Below are positions 1 to 11,520 of a stretch of DNA of 64,000 bases, in pieces (positions within the stretch are counted from its first letter, which is position 1; the number at the start of each line of letters is the position of its first letter). A program made the position numbers and the translations under genes. Under the pieces are notes generated by a model, which was given only the letters and a program-made list of their open reading frames with translations, ran no database searches and had not been told where the DNA came from. Origin of the DNA: Strigamia acuminata (Eukaryota; Arthropoda; Chilopoda; Geophilomorpha; Linotaeniidae); contig OX442315.1 of NCBI GenBank assembly GCA_949358305.1, positions 30,468,427 through 30,532,426 of the forward strand, written 5' to 3'.

Positions 1-95
1 ACTGCAGATAGCATCGTAATCCCACACTTAAAGATATCATCGTTTCTACACCTGCTAATTTTTCAACGTAGTCGCACAATTGAATTAGAGCGAGA

Positions 96-1217
96 ATGGT
101 GCTCGAATTTATCGCTTCACTCAAGCAAGTTCTACAACCACACCACTTTACCATCGACTGTGCTGTGAGTAAACTGCATTACCGATTCACTGTCGGCCTT
201 ATATTCCTCTTCTGCATTTTGGTGACGAGTCGGCAATACTTTGGCGACCCCATTGCGTGCATGGGCGCCACGGCCATCGAAGTACCGAAAGAAGTTCTCG
301 ATACTTTTTGTTGGATCCAAGCTACTTACACTTTACCATCGGCTTACCACGTCCCGGTTGGTATCGATGGAATTCCACATCCGGGAGTATCTGCTCAAAA
401 TGATAAAAAGGCCGAAAGACTTCACCACAATTATTACCAATGGGTGTGGTTCGTGCTTCTCCTGCAGGCCCTGTGTTTCTACTTACCGCGATATACGTGG
501 GAGACATTAGAAAATCGTTCGGTCAAGAAGCTTATATTGGATTTAAACATGCCGATACCGACGGACGAGAAAAAGAGGGATGAGAATTGCAAATTTCTTG
601 CCAAATATTTGAAAGTTACTAATGGAAGCCATTCGTGCTACGCTTTGAAATACGGTTGGTGCGAAATTTTGTATTTGGTTAATGTTATTGTACAGATATT
701 CTCCATTGATGTGTTTCTCGGAGGTGCATTTCGCGAATACGGGACTGATGTGGTCAAATTCACACAGATGGATGATACGGATAGAACTGATCCTATGATT
801 CAAGTGTTTCCTAGAGTGACCAAATGTATTTTTCATAAATATGGACCTACTGGAACTGTGCAAAGACATGATTCGCTGTGTGTTTTGCCTTTGAATATTG
901 TCAATGAGAAGATCTATCTGATCATGTGGTTCTGGTTTGTCGTTTTAGCTGTTGTTACGAGCTTGTGGTTAATATGGCTGGTTGTTCTTATGTTTGTGTG
1001 GCGACAGGGACGATATTATGTCATTACAGGTGTTGGCAAATATGCAGATCAAATTGAACTGAAATATGTTTGCCAAAAAATCAGTTATGGTGATTGGGTA
1101 TTGATTTATTTCTTGTGCGTCAATATGGATGGCATCAGTTTCAAAAAAGTGGTTCATCAGTATTTTCTTTTAATAGGAGGGTCCAATGACGAGAAGGAAC
1201 GTATTTCCGAGGCTTAA
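96..1217 (+). CDS. Innexin (gap-junction channel subunit), copy A
   Basis: Single-exon open frame of 373 residues. Innexins form hexameric hemichannels and intercellular gap junctions in the plasma membrane of invertebrate cells. The sequence shows the family layout. There is a short cytoplasmic N-terminus and a first membrane segment near residues 28-47 ending in LVTSRQYFGDPI. The first extracellular loop has two cysteines (DPIACMG and DTFCWI). The signature YYQWVW opens the second segment near residue 113, and a third segment lies near 185-205. The second extracellular loop has two cysteines (TKCIFHKYGP and HDSLCVLPLNIVNEKIY), and the fourth segment (MWFWFVVLAVV) is near 276-300. The length is normal for the family. 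The start at MVLEF is the first ATG and places the first helix correctly. Only 95 bases of 5' sequence are in the window. It faces the second innexin, tail to tail. Which innexin orthologue this is cannot be decided by eye. An AATAAA lies about 120 bases past the stop. Confidence 0.95.
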   Translation: MVLEFIASLKQVLQPHHFTIDCAVSKLHYRFTVGLIFLFCILVTSRQYFGDPIACMGATAIEVPKEVLDTFCWIQATYTLPSAYHVPVGIDGIPHPGVSAQNDKKAERLHHNYYQWVWFVLLLQALCFYLPRYTWETLENRSVKKLILDLNMPIPTDEKKRDENCKFLAKYLKVTNGSHSCYALKYGWCEILYLVNVIVQIFSIDVFLGGAFREYGTDVVKFTQMDDTDRTDPMIQVFPRVTKCIFHKYGPTGTVQRHDSLCVLPLNIVNEKIYLIMWFWFVVLAVVTSLWLIWLVVLMFVWRQGRYYVITGVGKYADQIELKYVCQKISYGDWVLIYFLCVNMDGISFKKVVHQYFLLIGGSNDEKERISEA

Positions 1218-3000
1218 TTTTGCATTTTCTTCAATGAATCTTTTTCTGTCTTAAAGCGCATTTATTTTTATCTTTTTTTAATAAGCAAATTCGGTGATTT
1301 ATTCATTGCCATATTTGTGATTATTATCTGTTTTAAATAAACCGCTTTGTTGTTATAATAAAACTTAAATCTTTTTTTAATTTTATATTTTTTGTTCGGG
1401 TACAAACTAATTATCAGTTTGGATCTTGGATCATAAATAAAATAAAACTTTTTGTTCAACAACTTCATTTGTCCTTGAATTGTCCAAGGTCTCTATCTTT
1501 TTTTTATGAAAATAGGTGTAAAACTTTTGTCTGTCTAAGTCGATTTATTCCACGAACTCTTTTGTTGTGACCTTTTTATGAACGTGTAAAAATTAATGAG
1601 ATTTTTTCCTTTGTTTTGAAGAGAAAAATAACAATAAAAAAATGTCTAATTTTAATTTTTAGTAAAAAAAAAAAAATATAAACATTAAAGATTGCTAAGA
1701 AATTTGAAATATCCTTTTACAATTTCTGCCAATTGAATTTGATCAAATTTCAAGCTTAAACGGCACATAAGTTTAAAAGAGATGGCATAAATTGTTACTC
1801 AATCTCTTTTAAATGATGTAAAAAATAAAAATCTACTTTGTCATTGCCGAATTCACAAGATAATATGCACAGAATTTCATCATGTTTAGCACTCCTTACA
1901 TTGTGAAAGTTTATTAGCAGAAAGTAAATAATTCCCGCCCCATTTGGTTATTAGTTCGTGTGAATTAAAATTATAAGTTGCGCACGACTTCCTAAAAAGG
2001 GGCGCGTAATTAAAATAATTATAATTTATCATCTTTCGAGATTCACTTTCCTTCAATTTGATGCATAAACATTTTGCCCTTTCGAAAAGCTTTATGGTAT
2101 GTAATGACGTCAGAAAAAGTGAATGCAACCGTTGGGTGTGTCTGCGTGATGACGATCTGGAGTTCCAAGTGTATGTTTCTCATGCATGACACGTGGAGGT
2201 TAAATTATCGTTTAGCAATGCCAGGCGAACTTCGTCCTTCCGAGCATTTTTTATTTTCATTTTCAATTTAGTTTGCTGGCTTTTATAACCCAGTTTATGC
2301 TGAAAGAAGATGGCAACTCACAAAGCAAAGTGTGTGAGCCACCTGTTGAACTTAAGTGTGTGCTCGTCATTCTTGTTTACCGGTAGCAAACATTAGATGT
2401 AAATTGATCTGTTTATTACCTCGCGTGTATTTTGAGCGTGGAATGGATTTTTTTTTAAAGAGATGAATCTGATTGTAAAAATAAAAATTTTGGCTGAATT
2501 CAATTTTGGAAATTTTGTGTCCACATGAAAAGAATAAGAAAAATACAAGTAAAATACTTTCTTTTTACTAAAAACCATATATATTTTTTTCTGTTTTTTT
2601 TTTTTCTTTCTCTACATACAATTTTTTTTTTGTCAAAATTGTCGTTACAAAAATAACTATTACAAAATATACAGAAATTGATCAAAAATATTATTGCTAA
2701 AGTTCACAAATGTATAGCACAATTGTAATAAGATAATATATAAAGTAGAAATTAGATCCAATAATTAAAACCATAATAAGTAGAAAACTATACCAAAAAA
2801 AAAAAAAACAATAATAATAAATGAAATAAACATGTATAAAACAGCGCCAAAAAAAGAAATTGGTCCTCCTGATATGTCGATTTGTTTAAGAAATGAAATA
2901 AAATAGAAAAAAATAAGAAAAAAAATGCTGGCTACAAGTTGTCACCTTGTCAATCAAAATATGGAGAGGAAATGTAAGGCCAAGGAAGTTATGCATGGGG
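1218..3000. other. AT-rich gap between convergent innexin genes
   Basis: This holds the 3' flanks of the two innexins. Sequence is AT-rich with many homopolymer runs of A and T (near 1660, 2590, 2620 and 2800). No convincing coding segment, tRNA or inverted-repeat element was seen. A slightly GC-richer patch at about 2090-2240 carries a CRE-like octamer. Polyadenylation signals for copy A (AATAAA) occur around 1337 and 1358. Confidence 0.5.
2105..2112. promoter_or_regulatory. CRE-like palindrome TGACGTCA
   Basis: An exact full CRE/ATF octamer, in a GC-richer patch between the two convergent innexins. It is the same octamer that sits just upstream of DARS2. It lies about 0.9 kb past either coding end, so its role is unclear. 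It may be chance or an enhancer. Confidence 0.25.
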
Positions 3001-4080
3001 TCATGCTAACTCCTTCCCTTCAATTTTTCTCGCTAAATCAGCTATAAACTCTTTATAAACAAAAGTATCAACATTTTTGCCTAAAAGATAAAGAATGAAC
3101 CAGTCTCCAACTTTGGTTTTTCTCACAACAATCTCAACATAATCTCGCTGAGCGATTCTACAACGAGATCTGAGTAAATAAAATCTTGCTTTTGGCCACG
3201 CTATAACAACGATACGATAAAGCAAAGTGAGCCCGCTGATGACTGCTAAAATAACAAACCAAAACCACATGAAAACGTAAATTTTCTCATTGACAATGTT
3301 CAAGGGCAACACGCAAAGCGCGTCGTGACGTTGAATCGTCCCTGACGGACCGTAGTAATGGAAAGTGCATTTGGTGATTCTGGGGAAAACTCTGATCATG
3401 GGGTCGTTACGCTCTTCTTGATCTGTTTCCGTAAATTTCACCACTTCGGGTCCGTAAGATGTGAACTCGCCGCCCAGAAAGAGGTTGACGAAGTAAATCT
3501 GACCCACAACATTGATAAAATTGAGCAGTTCACAAATGGCGAATGAAAAGGCATACGTATTATGCGTGTGCATGTGCATGGTCATGTACTCAACGAGCAT
3601 CTTCTTCTTTTCTTTCTTCTTCTCATCACCCATGATGGGGTCTTTAAGTCCCTGCACCAACATCTTCATTTTGCCGCCCTCCCACACCTTCCACAGGTAC
3701 CTGGGCACGTAGAAAAGACCGGCCTGGAAGAAGAGCACGAAACAAACCCATTGGTAATATTTGTGATAAGTTTTCTCGTCGCCGGGCCTCTCGGCCCACA
3801 CGCCGGGATGTGGAACTTCTTCCCCGACTTCCTTACTAAGCGCCGACGGGATCGTGAAAGTGGCGTGGATCCAACAGTAAGTATTGATCACCGATTTCGG
3901 CACTCCGTCCGGCTGAATACACTCGATGGGTTCACCTATGTACTGACGACTAGTCACGAGTAAACTAAAAGCAATCAGTAATATCACTGTTCCTTTGTAG
4001 TGTAATCGGAACACGCTATTGTCCACTTGTGTTGTTTCAAACTTGATGACCGCTCGGAGGGACCCAAACACATCAAACAT
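3001..4080 (-). CDS. Innexin (gap-junction channel subunit), copy B, Inx2-like
   Basis: Single-exon innexin of 359 residues when started at MFDVFGSL. The open frame extends 12 codons further upstream (from 4116), but MFDVFGSL matches the usual innexin N-terminus, so this start was chosen. Visible hallmarks are VTSRQYIGEPIECI with a first-loop cysteine pair (IECI, NTYCWIHATF), the YYQWVCF signature, FMWFWFVILAVISG as the fourth membrane segment, and a second-loop cysteine pair (TKCTFHYYGPSGTIQRHD, then LCVLPLNIVNEKIYVF). A charged cytoplasmic loop (MGDEKKKEKKKM) lies between helices 2 and 3. The overall wording resembles the insect Inx2 group more than copy A does, but orthology is an inference. 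It is convergent with copy A and divergent from DARS2, with about 1.1 kb between the two starts. The coding GC content is clearly above the surrounding DNA, as expected for a conserved coding exon. Confidence 0.95.
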   Translation of the reverse strand: MFDVFGSLRAVIKFETTQVDNSVFRLHYKGTVILLIAFSLLVTSRQYIGEPIECIQPDGVPKSVINTYCWIHATFTIPSALSKEVGEEVPHPGVWAERPGDEKTYHKYYQWVCFVLFFQAGLFYVPRYLWKVWEGGKMKMLVQGLKDPIMGDEKKKEKKKMLVEYMTMHMHTHNTYAFSFAICELLNFINVVGQIYFVNLFLGGEFTSYGPEVVKFTETDQEERNDPMIRVFPRITKCTFHYYGPSGTIQRHDALCVLPLNIVNEKIYVFMWFWFVILAVISGLTLLYRIVVIAWPKARFYLLRSRCRIAQRDYVEIVVRKTKVGDWFILYLLGKNVDTFVYKEFIADLARKIEGKELA

Positions 4081-5200
4081 GGCGGCGAATTGGTATACCA
4101 CCTGTTGATGGCGCAAAGATGGTTTTGATCGTCCGAAATGGACCCGTCAAGTGTTGGTTTGTGGGGCCTTTGCGTCCGTCCCTTTGTGGCAGTTGGAGCA
4201 GAGTGACCACCGATCTACGGTGTCGAGTTTGCGATTCCCCCTGAACTCGGCCCGATGCTGATTGGTCGAAAGTTTGAACCACTCCTTGGATGGTACGTCA
4301 GTTGAGTAGGCGGGAGTTGCTTGTATGAAGGTTCTTTGTGTGTTCATGGACAATGGGGGGATTTGTAAATCTCATACGCATGCGTGGGAATTGCTTTTAT
4401 CACCCAATTACCCCGAACAAGTAATGGGGGGAAATTGGTCATGTTTATGTCCAAAGATTTCTTAATCTTTTGCCAATATCTTTGATAAGGTCTCTCACTC
4501 GTCTCTGTCTGTGATTTATCTCTTGGACAATGCTAAGTCTTGTCTTTTGAGAGGGTAGAGGGCTTCGAAATGGCTTTATACACTCTTCCCTGTGTAAAGT
4601 GTAAAGTGATGCAATTGTGCCCATCCATTGCACGTCCCAATTGATTCCTATTAGATTTCCTTCCTTCCTTCTCATGGAGTCACTCAACTGGGGCTCGTGA
4701 AGGTGTTTCTGTCTGGTTTTGTTGTCTGCAAGAGTGAAATTGAAGTAGCCAAGGGGGTGTTTTTAAATGGATTTATCGTATGTGTATGCTTTCCCAATGT
4801 GCTATGAAATAGAGTTCAGTGGCCTTGTTTCGTTGATTACTGTAATTTTCCAAGTTCAAGAGGTCGCGAACTGGAGTCTTTTTCTACTGACCTTGGAAAC
4901 AGTTGTTGAGGTCACTAAACTATAAAGAAGGTGTGAAAGTAATTGGTTTTTAATTTAAAAATTCTTTTTTAAATTTACATCCATTTTTTTTTATTATCAT
5001 CAAATAAATGGATTTGCTGTTTTATGATTTTAGACACGTGGAACGGGACAAGGATGCTAATCTAGAACTCTGGAATGACGTCGTAACTATGAAGAAATAA
5101 TGTACGTTTGACTCGGTTTGGTTCGGGCTATTTTTAGATGTGGTTAAAACGCTCGATTTTTGTTAATAAACTCGAGAAGCTATGACGTCAGCGGTTCAAA
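4081..5200. promoter_or_regulatory. Divergent intergenic region between innexin B and DARS2
   Basis: About 1.1 kb separates two head-to-head genes, so both core promoters should lie here. The first 250 bases next to innexin B are GC-richer and CpG-containing. The DARS2 side carries TGACGTCA at 5183-5190, ten bases before the DARS2 ATG, and a related TGACGTCG near 5078. CRE/ATF sites close to the start are common in housekeeping promoters. The transcription start sites are not visible from sequence. The open frames seen here in various phases have no recognisable homology and were left out. Confidence 0.4.
5183..5190. promoter_or_regulatory. CRE/ATF site just before the DARS2 start
   Basis: A perfect TGACGTCA palindrome lies ten bases upstream of the DARS2 ATG, so it sits in the 5' UTR or at the start site. 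Promoter-proximal CREs are known in many housekeeping genes; use here is inferred. Confidence 0.45.
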
Positions 5201-8200
5201 ATGGCTTCGATTCTGCAAGTGTTGACAATTTTGGAGCGGTTTTCTTCAAACATACTGCTTAAACGTACGAAATTCAGGAGAAGCTATCATCACGGGAGGA
5301 TAAATGGAACTTTGAATTTGGCAAGATGCAAATGCTTGTGCCAAATACGCTGTACTTCGAACTCAAACACATTCACGAACTCATTCACGTACCGCACACA
5401 CAACTGCGGCGAATTAAACGTTGGCCATGAAGGAAAGAAAGTAACTCTATGCGGTTGGGTTCAATATCAACGAATGGGGTTATTTGCTACGCTTAAAGAT
5501 GCCTATGGAGTAACGCAACTCCTCATACCACCCGATGTGAGCTAATGCGTTTTGAAACTGTTCATGGATTTTGACCTGCTTTCATTAATTTTTACTTTTT
5601 TTTATTACAGAACATGAAAGCTATTAATTTGTTACGAGAAATGACATTCGAATCTGTGATTAAGGTCTCTGGAATCGTTACGAAAAGACCGGATGGACAA
5701 GAAAATCCTGTAAGAAGTAAAATAAATAAATAATCAAGTAAAAAAAAATTAATTTACATAAAATGATTTTTTTGTCTTCTTTTTTTTTAGAAAATGCCGA
5801 CAGGTGCTATCGAAATAGTTGTAGAAGACCTTACGATGCTGTCAAAGTGTAAACCGAAACTGCCTTTTCTTGTGAGAGATTATTTGAAAGTAAACGTTGA
5901 TTTCGTGTGTTGGCACACGAAGTATAAAGTATTAAAAGTCTTTTTCTTTATTTTAAATCTAGGTAAAAGAGCCTTTACGTCTGCAGTATCGATATTTGGA
6001 TTTACGGTCGAATAAACTTCAAAAAGCTTTACGGTTAAGGTCTCAATTCTTGATGAAAGTTAGAGAGAAATTGTGCAATGACTTAGGTGAGAGCGAAGTA
6101 AATATATACCGTAGATTAAAAATACAAAAGTTTATCTTGTATATTAGGATTTGTGGAAGTTGAAACACCTACATTATTTCGTCGAACACCAGGAGTAAGT
6201 TTATTTAATTGTGTTTAATTTAACATTGTTGCTAAAAGAATTTTAATTTACTTGTGCAGGGTGCTCAAGAATTTATCGTACCAACCCGAAGCATTGGGAA
6301 TTGTTATTCTTTAACGCAGAGTCCGCAACAGGTAGTGTTTTTATTGATTTTAATTTTTAATTCAGCATTTTTAATTTTTTTAGTATTTTTTTTTTAGTTT
6401 AAGCAATTACTTATGATTGGTGGAATCGATCGATATTTTCAAATTGCTAAATGCTATCGAGATGAAGGTGCTAAACCAGATCGGCAACCAGAATTTACTC
6501 AGGTTTAATACACAAATTACTTTTATTGTACTTTATCTCTAATTTTTTTTTTTTTTTATTGCAGATTGATCTTGAGATGTCGTTTACCGATGAGAATTCA
6601 GTTATGACACTCGTAGAAGAAATTCTTTCTCACGCATGGACGGAAGGAAAAAAGCATATCAAAATTGCATTTCCTCGATTGACCTATCAACAAGCCATGG
6701 AGCGATATGGAAGCGATAAACCAGATACACGATTTGGAATGGAGGTGAGAGATTAAAAGATTAAAGCTGAAATCATCACAACATTGCCCCTTTGTTAATT
6801 TAAAAATTCTAGTTGTTTGATTTAACAGATGTGTTAAGCAACTCGAATGCACTTGCAATACTAAGTGCTTTAGGAAAAGCTAAAAACGGAGTAGTTCGGG
6901 CTATAGCTATCTCAAAAGGACATGTATGTTTCTAAGTTATTATTGTTATTTCGGACTATTGTAACGTGTTTTATTGTTTGCAGGAACATTTTTCACGGAG
7001 TGTTCGCGAGAAATTAGGAGAACAAGCTGAATCCGAGTTTGGTTTACCGGTAGGAGAACGTTAATGTTATTAGAAGATCTCGTTTTAATGAATTTTATTA
7101 CTGGAGAACTTAAATTTTAAATCACGAGATTACGAAAACCTTTCCAGGAGATAAAATTCCACAAAAATGACATCGTTTTGCTAATATTTGCTTTTAAGTC
7201 AATTTTTTTTTATATAAATATTATTATTTCTTAGGGTTTGACATTCATCAAAGTGAAAGAGAATTTGGAATGGAGTGGTGAATTTAGCAAGCATATTAGT
7301 AAGGACATTCAAAAGGTAATTAATGAGCGAATGGGACTCGAGGTTGGTCAACTCATCATGATCGCAGCTGGAGAGGACTCCATAGTGGTATTTGCTCAAT
7401 TTAAATTTGATAGATGATTTTTTTAATTTTTTGCTTCAATTAATGTTGACAGACACCATGCTTTGGAAAAATGAGACTTCAGATCGCGTCGTTTCTTGAA
7501 GAAAAGGGTAAATCAAATTTTCAGATGTCCGGATGATTACTTTCGATTAATAATTACTTTTATCTTTAGATGTTAAAATAAAAACTAATAACGAATTGAA
7601 TTTTCTTTGGATTACTGATTTTCCTTTATTTTTTCAAACAAAAGAAGGTAACTAGATAAATGATACGTTTTCTTTAGGATAAAATAAAATTAAGTTTTGT
7701 TCAGGAGTATTTGACACTGCCCATCATCCTTTCACATCTCCACACGAAGATGATGTTCATTTACTTAGAACAAATCCGAGCAAAGTAATAAGCTCATGTT
7801 AGTACATAAAGAAAAATTTGTAAACGAGAAAAAGTTTATTTTATTTTCAGGTTAGAGGCCGACATTACGATTTAGTGTTGAATGGAGTTGAAATTGGCGG
7901 TGGTTCGATTCGAATCCACGATGCAAAAATACAGCGATACATATTGCAACAGATTCTTCAAGTAATTGCACAATTTTCAACCGAAATAACTTCATTGTTT
8001 ATGTTTATCTAAAACAAACAATTTGCATTTCAGGAATCGCCATCAGAAATGGAATATTTCTTGTCGGCGCTTGACTCAGGTTGCCCACCTCACGGCGGAA
8101 TTGCACTCGGAGTTGATCGTTTTATGGCAATTTTGTGCGATGCTCCTTCCATTCGCGATGTGATGGCATTTCCAAAGTCATCGTTGGGTTTTGACTTGAT

Positions 8201-8315
8201 GTCTAATGCACCAGCCCCAATTTCGGAGCAAGATGCTCGGTTGTATGGAGTGCAGTTTAAGAAAGAACATACAAGAATTGTTAACAGAAACAAACAGGAA
8301 ATAATAAACCAGTAA
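5201..8315 (+). CDS. DARS2: Mitochondrial aspartyl-tRNA synthetase, 16 exons
   Basis: Class II synthetase that charges mitochondrial tRNA(Asp) in the matrix. Exons read from splice signals and frame: 5201-5536, 5611-5709, 5791-5889, 5963-6086, 6148-6194, 6260-6331, 6398-6502, 6565-6744, 6813-6923, 6984-7049, 7235-7387, 7453-7507, 7570-7647, 7705-7784, 7851-7961 and 8034-8315. All junctions keep frame, giving about 665 residues (human enzyme about 645). The basic N-terminus suits a mitochondrial presequence. The OB-fold anticodon domain follows ([20 protein letters not shown]). Class II motif 2 is [15 protein letters not shown] in exon 7. The bacterial-type insertion domain is in exons 8-11. 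Exon 15 has [15 protein letters not shown], and motif 3 (GGIALGVDR) with [12 protein letters not shown] is in exon 16. The sequence follows the mitochondrial/bacterial type rather than the cytosolic enzyme. AATAAA lies 25-30 bases past the stop. Exons 15-16 are duplicated at 12.1-12.6 kb. Confidence 0.95.
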
Positions 8316-8814
8316 AAAATACAATGAACACAAAGTTTATGAAATAAAATATAAAAAAAAAATTACGAGATAACAGGTGATAATATAATTGACGAGTAAT
8401 AACATTCGTCTGAGAATAATACATCTAAGCTTCCGGTAACAGTGGGGAAGATTCTGTTGGAGGCATTTGACTCTGACGTTGATTTAATTCGTGAAAAACC
8501 CGTCCGAGAGGTTTAACAAAGCTCATAGTAGTTATACCAACCAAAAAGCCGGTAATAGAAAAATTCACGGCCAGCGAAGACCCATTAGTTTCCAAAACCC
8601 AACCGCCTAAGCCTGCAAAAACAAGACATATAATCATCCCTGCTAAACTAATTAGACTCATATTTCTAAGAAGATTTCTCTGAATTGGAGTCAGCGATGG
8701 CTCTCGATTCCAGGGACAGGCGAACCATCTTCTATCCATATTGGATCGAACTTCTGCTGCTGACATTTTATTTCACGCTTCTGATATATTTAATGTTTGT
8801 TGGTGTAGTTACAC
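7789..8814. repeat. Segmental duplication, source copy
   Basis: This block starts in DARS2 intron 14 (TAAGCTCATG), runs through exon 15, intron 15, exon 16 and the whole small membrane-protein gene, and ends at GTAGTTACAC upstream of that gene. It reappears 4,269 bases downstream in the same orientation at 12058-13086. By eye the copies differ at only a few percent of positions, with intron 15 almost unchanged, so the event looks recent. Confidence 0.9.
8425..8766 (-). CDS. Small two-helix membrane protein, original copy
   Basis: Single-exon open frame of 113 residues, not recognised as a named family. It begins MSAAEVRSNMDRRWFACPW. Two hydrophobic stretches follow, near residues 33-57 (NMSLISLAGMIICLVFAGLGG) and 66-87 (LAVNFSITGFLVGITTMSF), joined by a short loop with an NGSS sequon. 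The C-terminus ends ESSPLLPEA, where ESSPLL fits the acidic dileucine pattern [DE]xxxL[LI] used for endosome/lysosome sorting. Localisation to that compartment is only an inference. It lies 110 bases from, and tail-to-tail with, DARS2, and it was duplicated together with the DARS2 3' end (12691-13038). The near-complete conservation of the frame in the second copy supports it being a real gene. Confidence 0.7.
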   Translation of the reverse strand: MSAAEVRSNMDRRWFACPWNREPSLTPIQRNLLRNMSLISLAGMIICLVFAGLGGWVLETNGSSLAVNFSITGFLVGITTMSFVKPLGRVFHELNQRQSQMPPTESSPLLPEA

Positions 8815-9658
8815 AACTTTCAACTGCGTCTGTATTTGCATTTAGAGGTACACCTAGATATGAAACAACATGAATAATAATAAGGTGTGGCTCTTAACAG
8901 AGAGGTTTGGGTCGTCTTAACGCACCGATATATTCTTCGGAGTAACTTATTATTACCTGACGTTACGAGGTAATAGCGACTTCAGATATGTGAAATAATT
9001 GGCCACAAGTCGGTGAAACAGGTTCCTTCTGCTAGCGGATTAAAGATATCAATTACGATAACTTTGGTCGCTAAACTGTGCTTACTGTGCTTACTTACTC
9101 CTGGTGCTCGGGAAAAGTTTTTACGCAGCATACATTACTCAGCCATTTGCTTGAGTAGTAACGCAAGCAACAATCAGAGGAAACGGGATTAGATTTCAAA
9201 TATAAATTTCATCGTAAAAATGGCAGGAAATAATAAAGGGTCTAATTTTTATTTTAAAAAGGCACACATAAAAGATGAAGCACATGCGAGAACATCAAAC
9301 TTAATTTGCCAGAACAAGATAGTTGCCAAACATCTGAGTCCTGATTGCATTTATTACTTGAGCCATTTCCTTGCAGCTTCAGTTGATGCTTGTGAAAAGT
9401 GTAATTTAACAACACAGTAACATGTCTTAAATAATGCGAAATAAAAATGTCGGAAATTCAGAGAAGTTTCTTTAACTTCTAGACGCCCCTCCCCCCCCCC
9501 CCCCCACATTACAGACCCCTAATAATAACTGTACTAATTTAATAATTACTATCATAACTCTATTTACCACCTAATTAAATTTGAGTACTAATTCAATTTG
9601 TCACAGCACAAATTCAAGGAAAAATAACTTGTTAATTGAGGCCCGCAGCGTCAATTCA

Positions 9659-9835
9659 AGGGCAGCCCTGAAATTCTTTTTGCTATTGACTTTGAGATGA
9701 TGTATCGAAATTTGTTGTAGCTCTGACTGGGGTGACAGAAAATAAGTTCAGAACACGTCAGCATAAATTCGTTGCTTCGAGTAATCAATAGGGAGTTCAC
9801 CAAACTCAATACATTACGGTTTTTTGCCAAATACA
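9659..9835. repeat. Dispersed repeat, copy 1
   Basis: Diverged copy of the sequence at 15775-15960, same orientation. Shared blocks include GGGCAGCC, ATTCTTTTTGCT, GAATTTGTTG-like text and CACGTCAGCA followed by AAA-TC-TTGCT. It is likely a transposon remnant, with no coding content recognised. Confidence 0.55.
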
Positions 9836-10672
9836 AGCAACTCTAGTACTCTTTCATGGTACTTTCCGCAAAAATGCATCGCATTATACGTATTTTTATA
9901 TTTTCATATTTGAGATGCGAATTACAGTGGCTTTACAGCTTTACTGCTTCCGTAATATATTGATGAGTTCGAAAATAATGAGTTCGAAAACAATTATCAT
10001 GTGAAATTGTACTTGATTGGAAATTACGAGGCATTTGCGATTTTGCATATTTTTTCTTTTGCTTAGTTTTTGCACTGGTTCAGAGAAAATTATATTGACG
10101 CTACGCCCTACACCAAGGTCGAAAAAGCGCACAATGCATTATGGGGTCGAGGCCAATATGAGATATCTCATCTCCCATCATGCTGAGAAAACTAGTGAGC
10201 AAAACTGAGCGAAAAACACAAAATTCAAAAGAAGAAAAGTGCCGTCGCTTCATTTGCATATTCTAGAAATATTACAACTTGTAATTTGTAAATTTCTGGT
10301 ATTTCTATCATCTTCAGGTGATTTTTATTTAAAAAACTTAAAGAAACGCAAGGTAAATGAAGCAAAAGCTGAAATATTGTCGACCATTATTTTATTCGGA
10401 CTTAAAATAAACTATGTTTTTGAAGCTAGTGCAGCAAGACTCAGTTTTATCTGTTTTTTTTTTTATGATGCCTTTTGCTTTGCCCAGTGAGCTGAGGATC
10501 TATTCTTCTATTCGGTAAGGCGCCATTAGGGTCATGCTTCTAACTGACAAGTGAGAGACGGGCTCAACCGTGCACTCCTTTAGTTCATTCACATTTCCGG
10601 GGAGCTGCGCAGATTTGTTTAGTTTAGAATTCCCCAGGGAGGCGATGGACGGAAAGTTTGGGAATGGACTCT

Positions 10673-10697
10673 GGTCATGGTCATGGTCATGGCCATC
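10673..10697. repeat. Hexamer tandem (TGGTCA)n
   Basis: About four perfect units of TGGTCA followed by a degenerate TGGCCA unit. A short microsatellite. Confidence 0.8.
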
Positions 10698-10741
10698 AGT
10701 TGGTACTCAAAAAAAATTTGAAAATTGAACGTGAACTATTG

Positions 10742-10763
10742 GTTCAAGTTCGTGAACTTGAAC
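10742..10763. repeat. Near-perfect palindrome GTTCAAGTTC-gt-GAACTTGAAC
   Basis: Ten-base arms around a two-base spacer. It sits in a stretch where GAAC/GTTC motifs recur (10730-10812), including GAACGTGTTC. It could be a small inverted-repeat remnant or a dimeric protein-binding site; nothing shows which. Confidence 0.5.
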
Positions 10764-11520
10764 TAAGTTCATCTTGAAAAAAATTGCAGTAAATGTGAAT
10801 GCGAACGTGTTCACATTTAAGTAAACAAGATACAATACTGCTAGAATCAAGTTCCAGCACCGGGTGTGCGAACAATAAATCGCCTCTTCCTTGTCACCGA
10901 ACACGGATAGGAGAAAAAATCAATGCTGTCAAATGACATTGCCAAAAGAAACCAAAGACAAACGATCTACATGAGTGAAAGTTTGGTGCTGGAGGAACGG
11001 TCAGGGACAGATTAAAGATTTTTGAAAAATCGAAGAGCACCGAAAATGACGATTCTGTCAGCTCTGATAAATCAAACTAAAAGACTTTAAGACGAAAATT
11101 AGCAATATTTTCCGAAAATCTCTTAGTCGGACAAATAGCATGAAAGGTGACAAAGGCGTGGCACTTCGAACCTCTTAACTGAAAAGCTCAACGCTCTGAA
11201 ACCTGTTTACACATCATCGGATCCCAACAACAAAACGTAATACTGGTTCAGAAGTACTGAGGTGCTTCTCACGGTAAGGTCTTTCCTTAAATAGTCTAGG
11301 TACACACATGGGTTTGTTCACTCAATTGCACGTCATATTCAGCATACATATGAGACGGCGGAAATAAATGAACACAATTAAATTAAATAATTATATGGAA
11401 CGCATGTGGTACTAATGGTCCATTAAAACAAACCGAATGAAAATAGTCAAAAGGAAGATACTGCGATTGCCTACAGAAATGCTCGATATAAATTGTAGTT
11501 TCTTCAATATTGGTTTACAG

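Larger units (their letters stand above)
8815..11436. other. Gene-poor interval left of the duplicated block
   Basis: No convincing gene seen. It contains an 18-base C run near 9489-9506, a dispersed repeat (9659-9835), a hexamer tandem (about 10673-10697), a 14-base palindrome ATGAGATATCTCAT near 10160 and a 22-base near-palindrome (10742-10763). Short open frames here (for example 9220-9420, 66 codons) have no recognisable family or splice context. Confidence 0.5.

Noticed and set aside
4081-4116. Upstream start for innexin B (12 extra residues MRHQQVVYQFAA)
   Set aside because: MFDVFGSL is the usual innexin beginning, and the extra residues have no counterpart in the family.
9220-9420. 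66-codon frame starting MAGNNKGSNFYFKK
   Set aside because: No family, no splice context and a length reached by chance here; weak end resemblance to nothing known.
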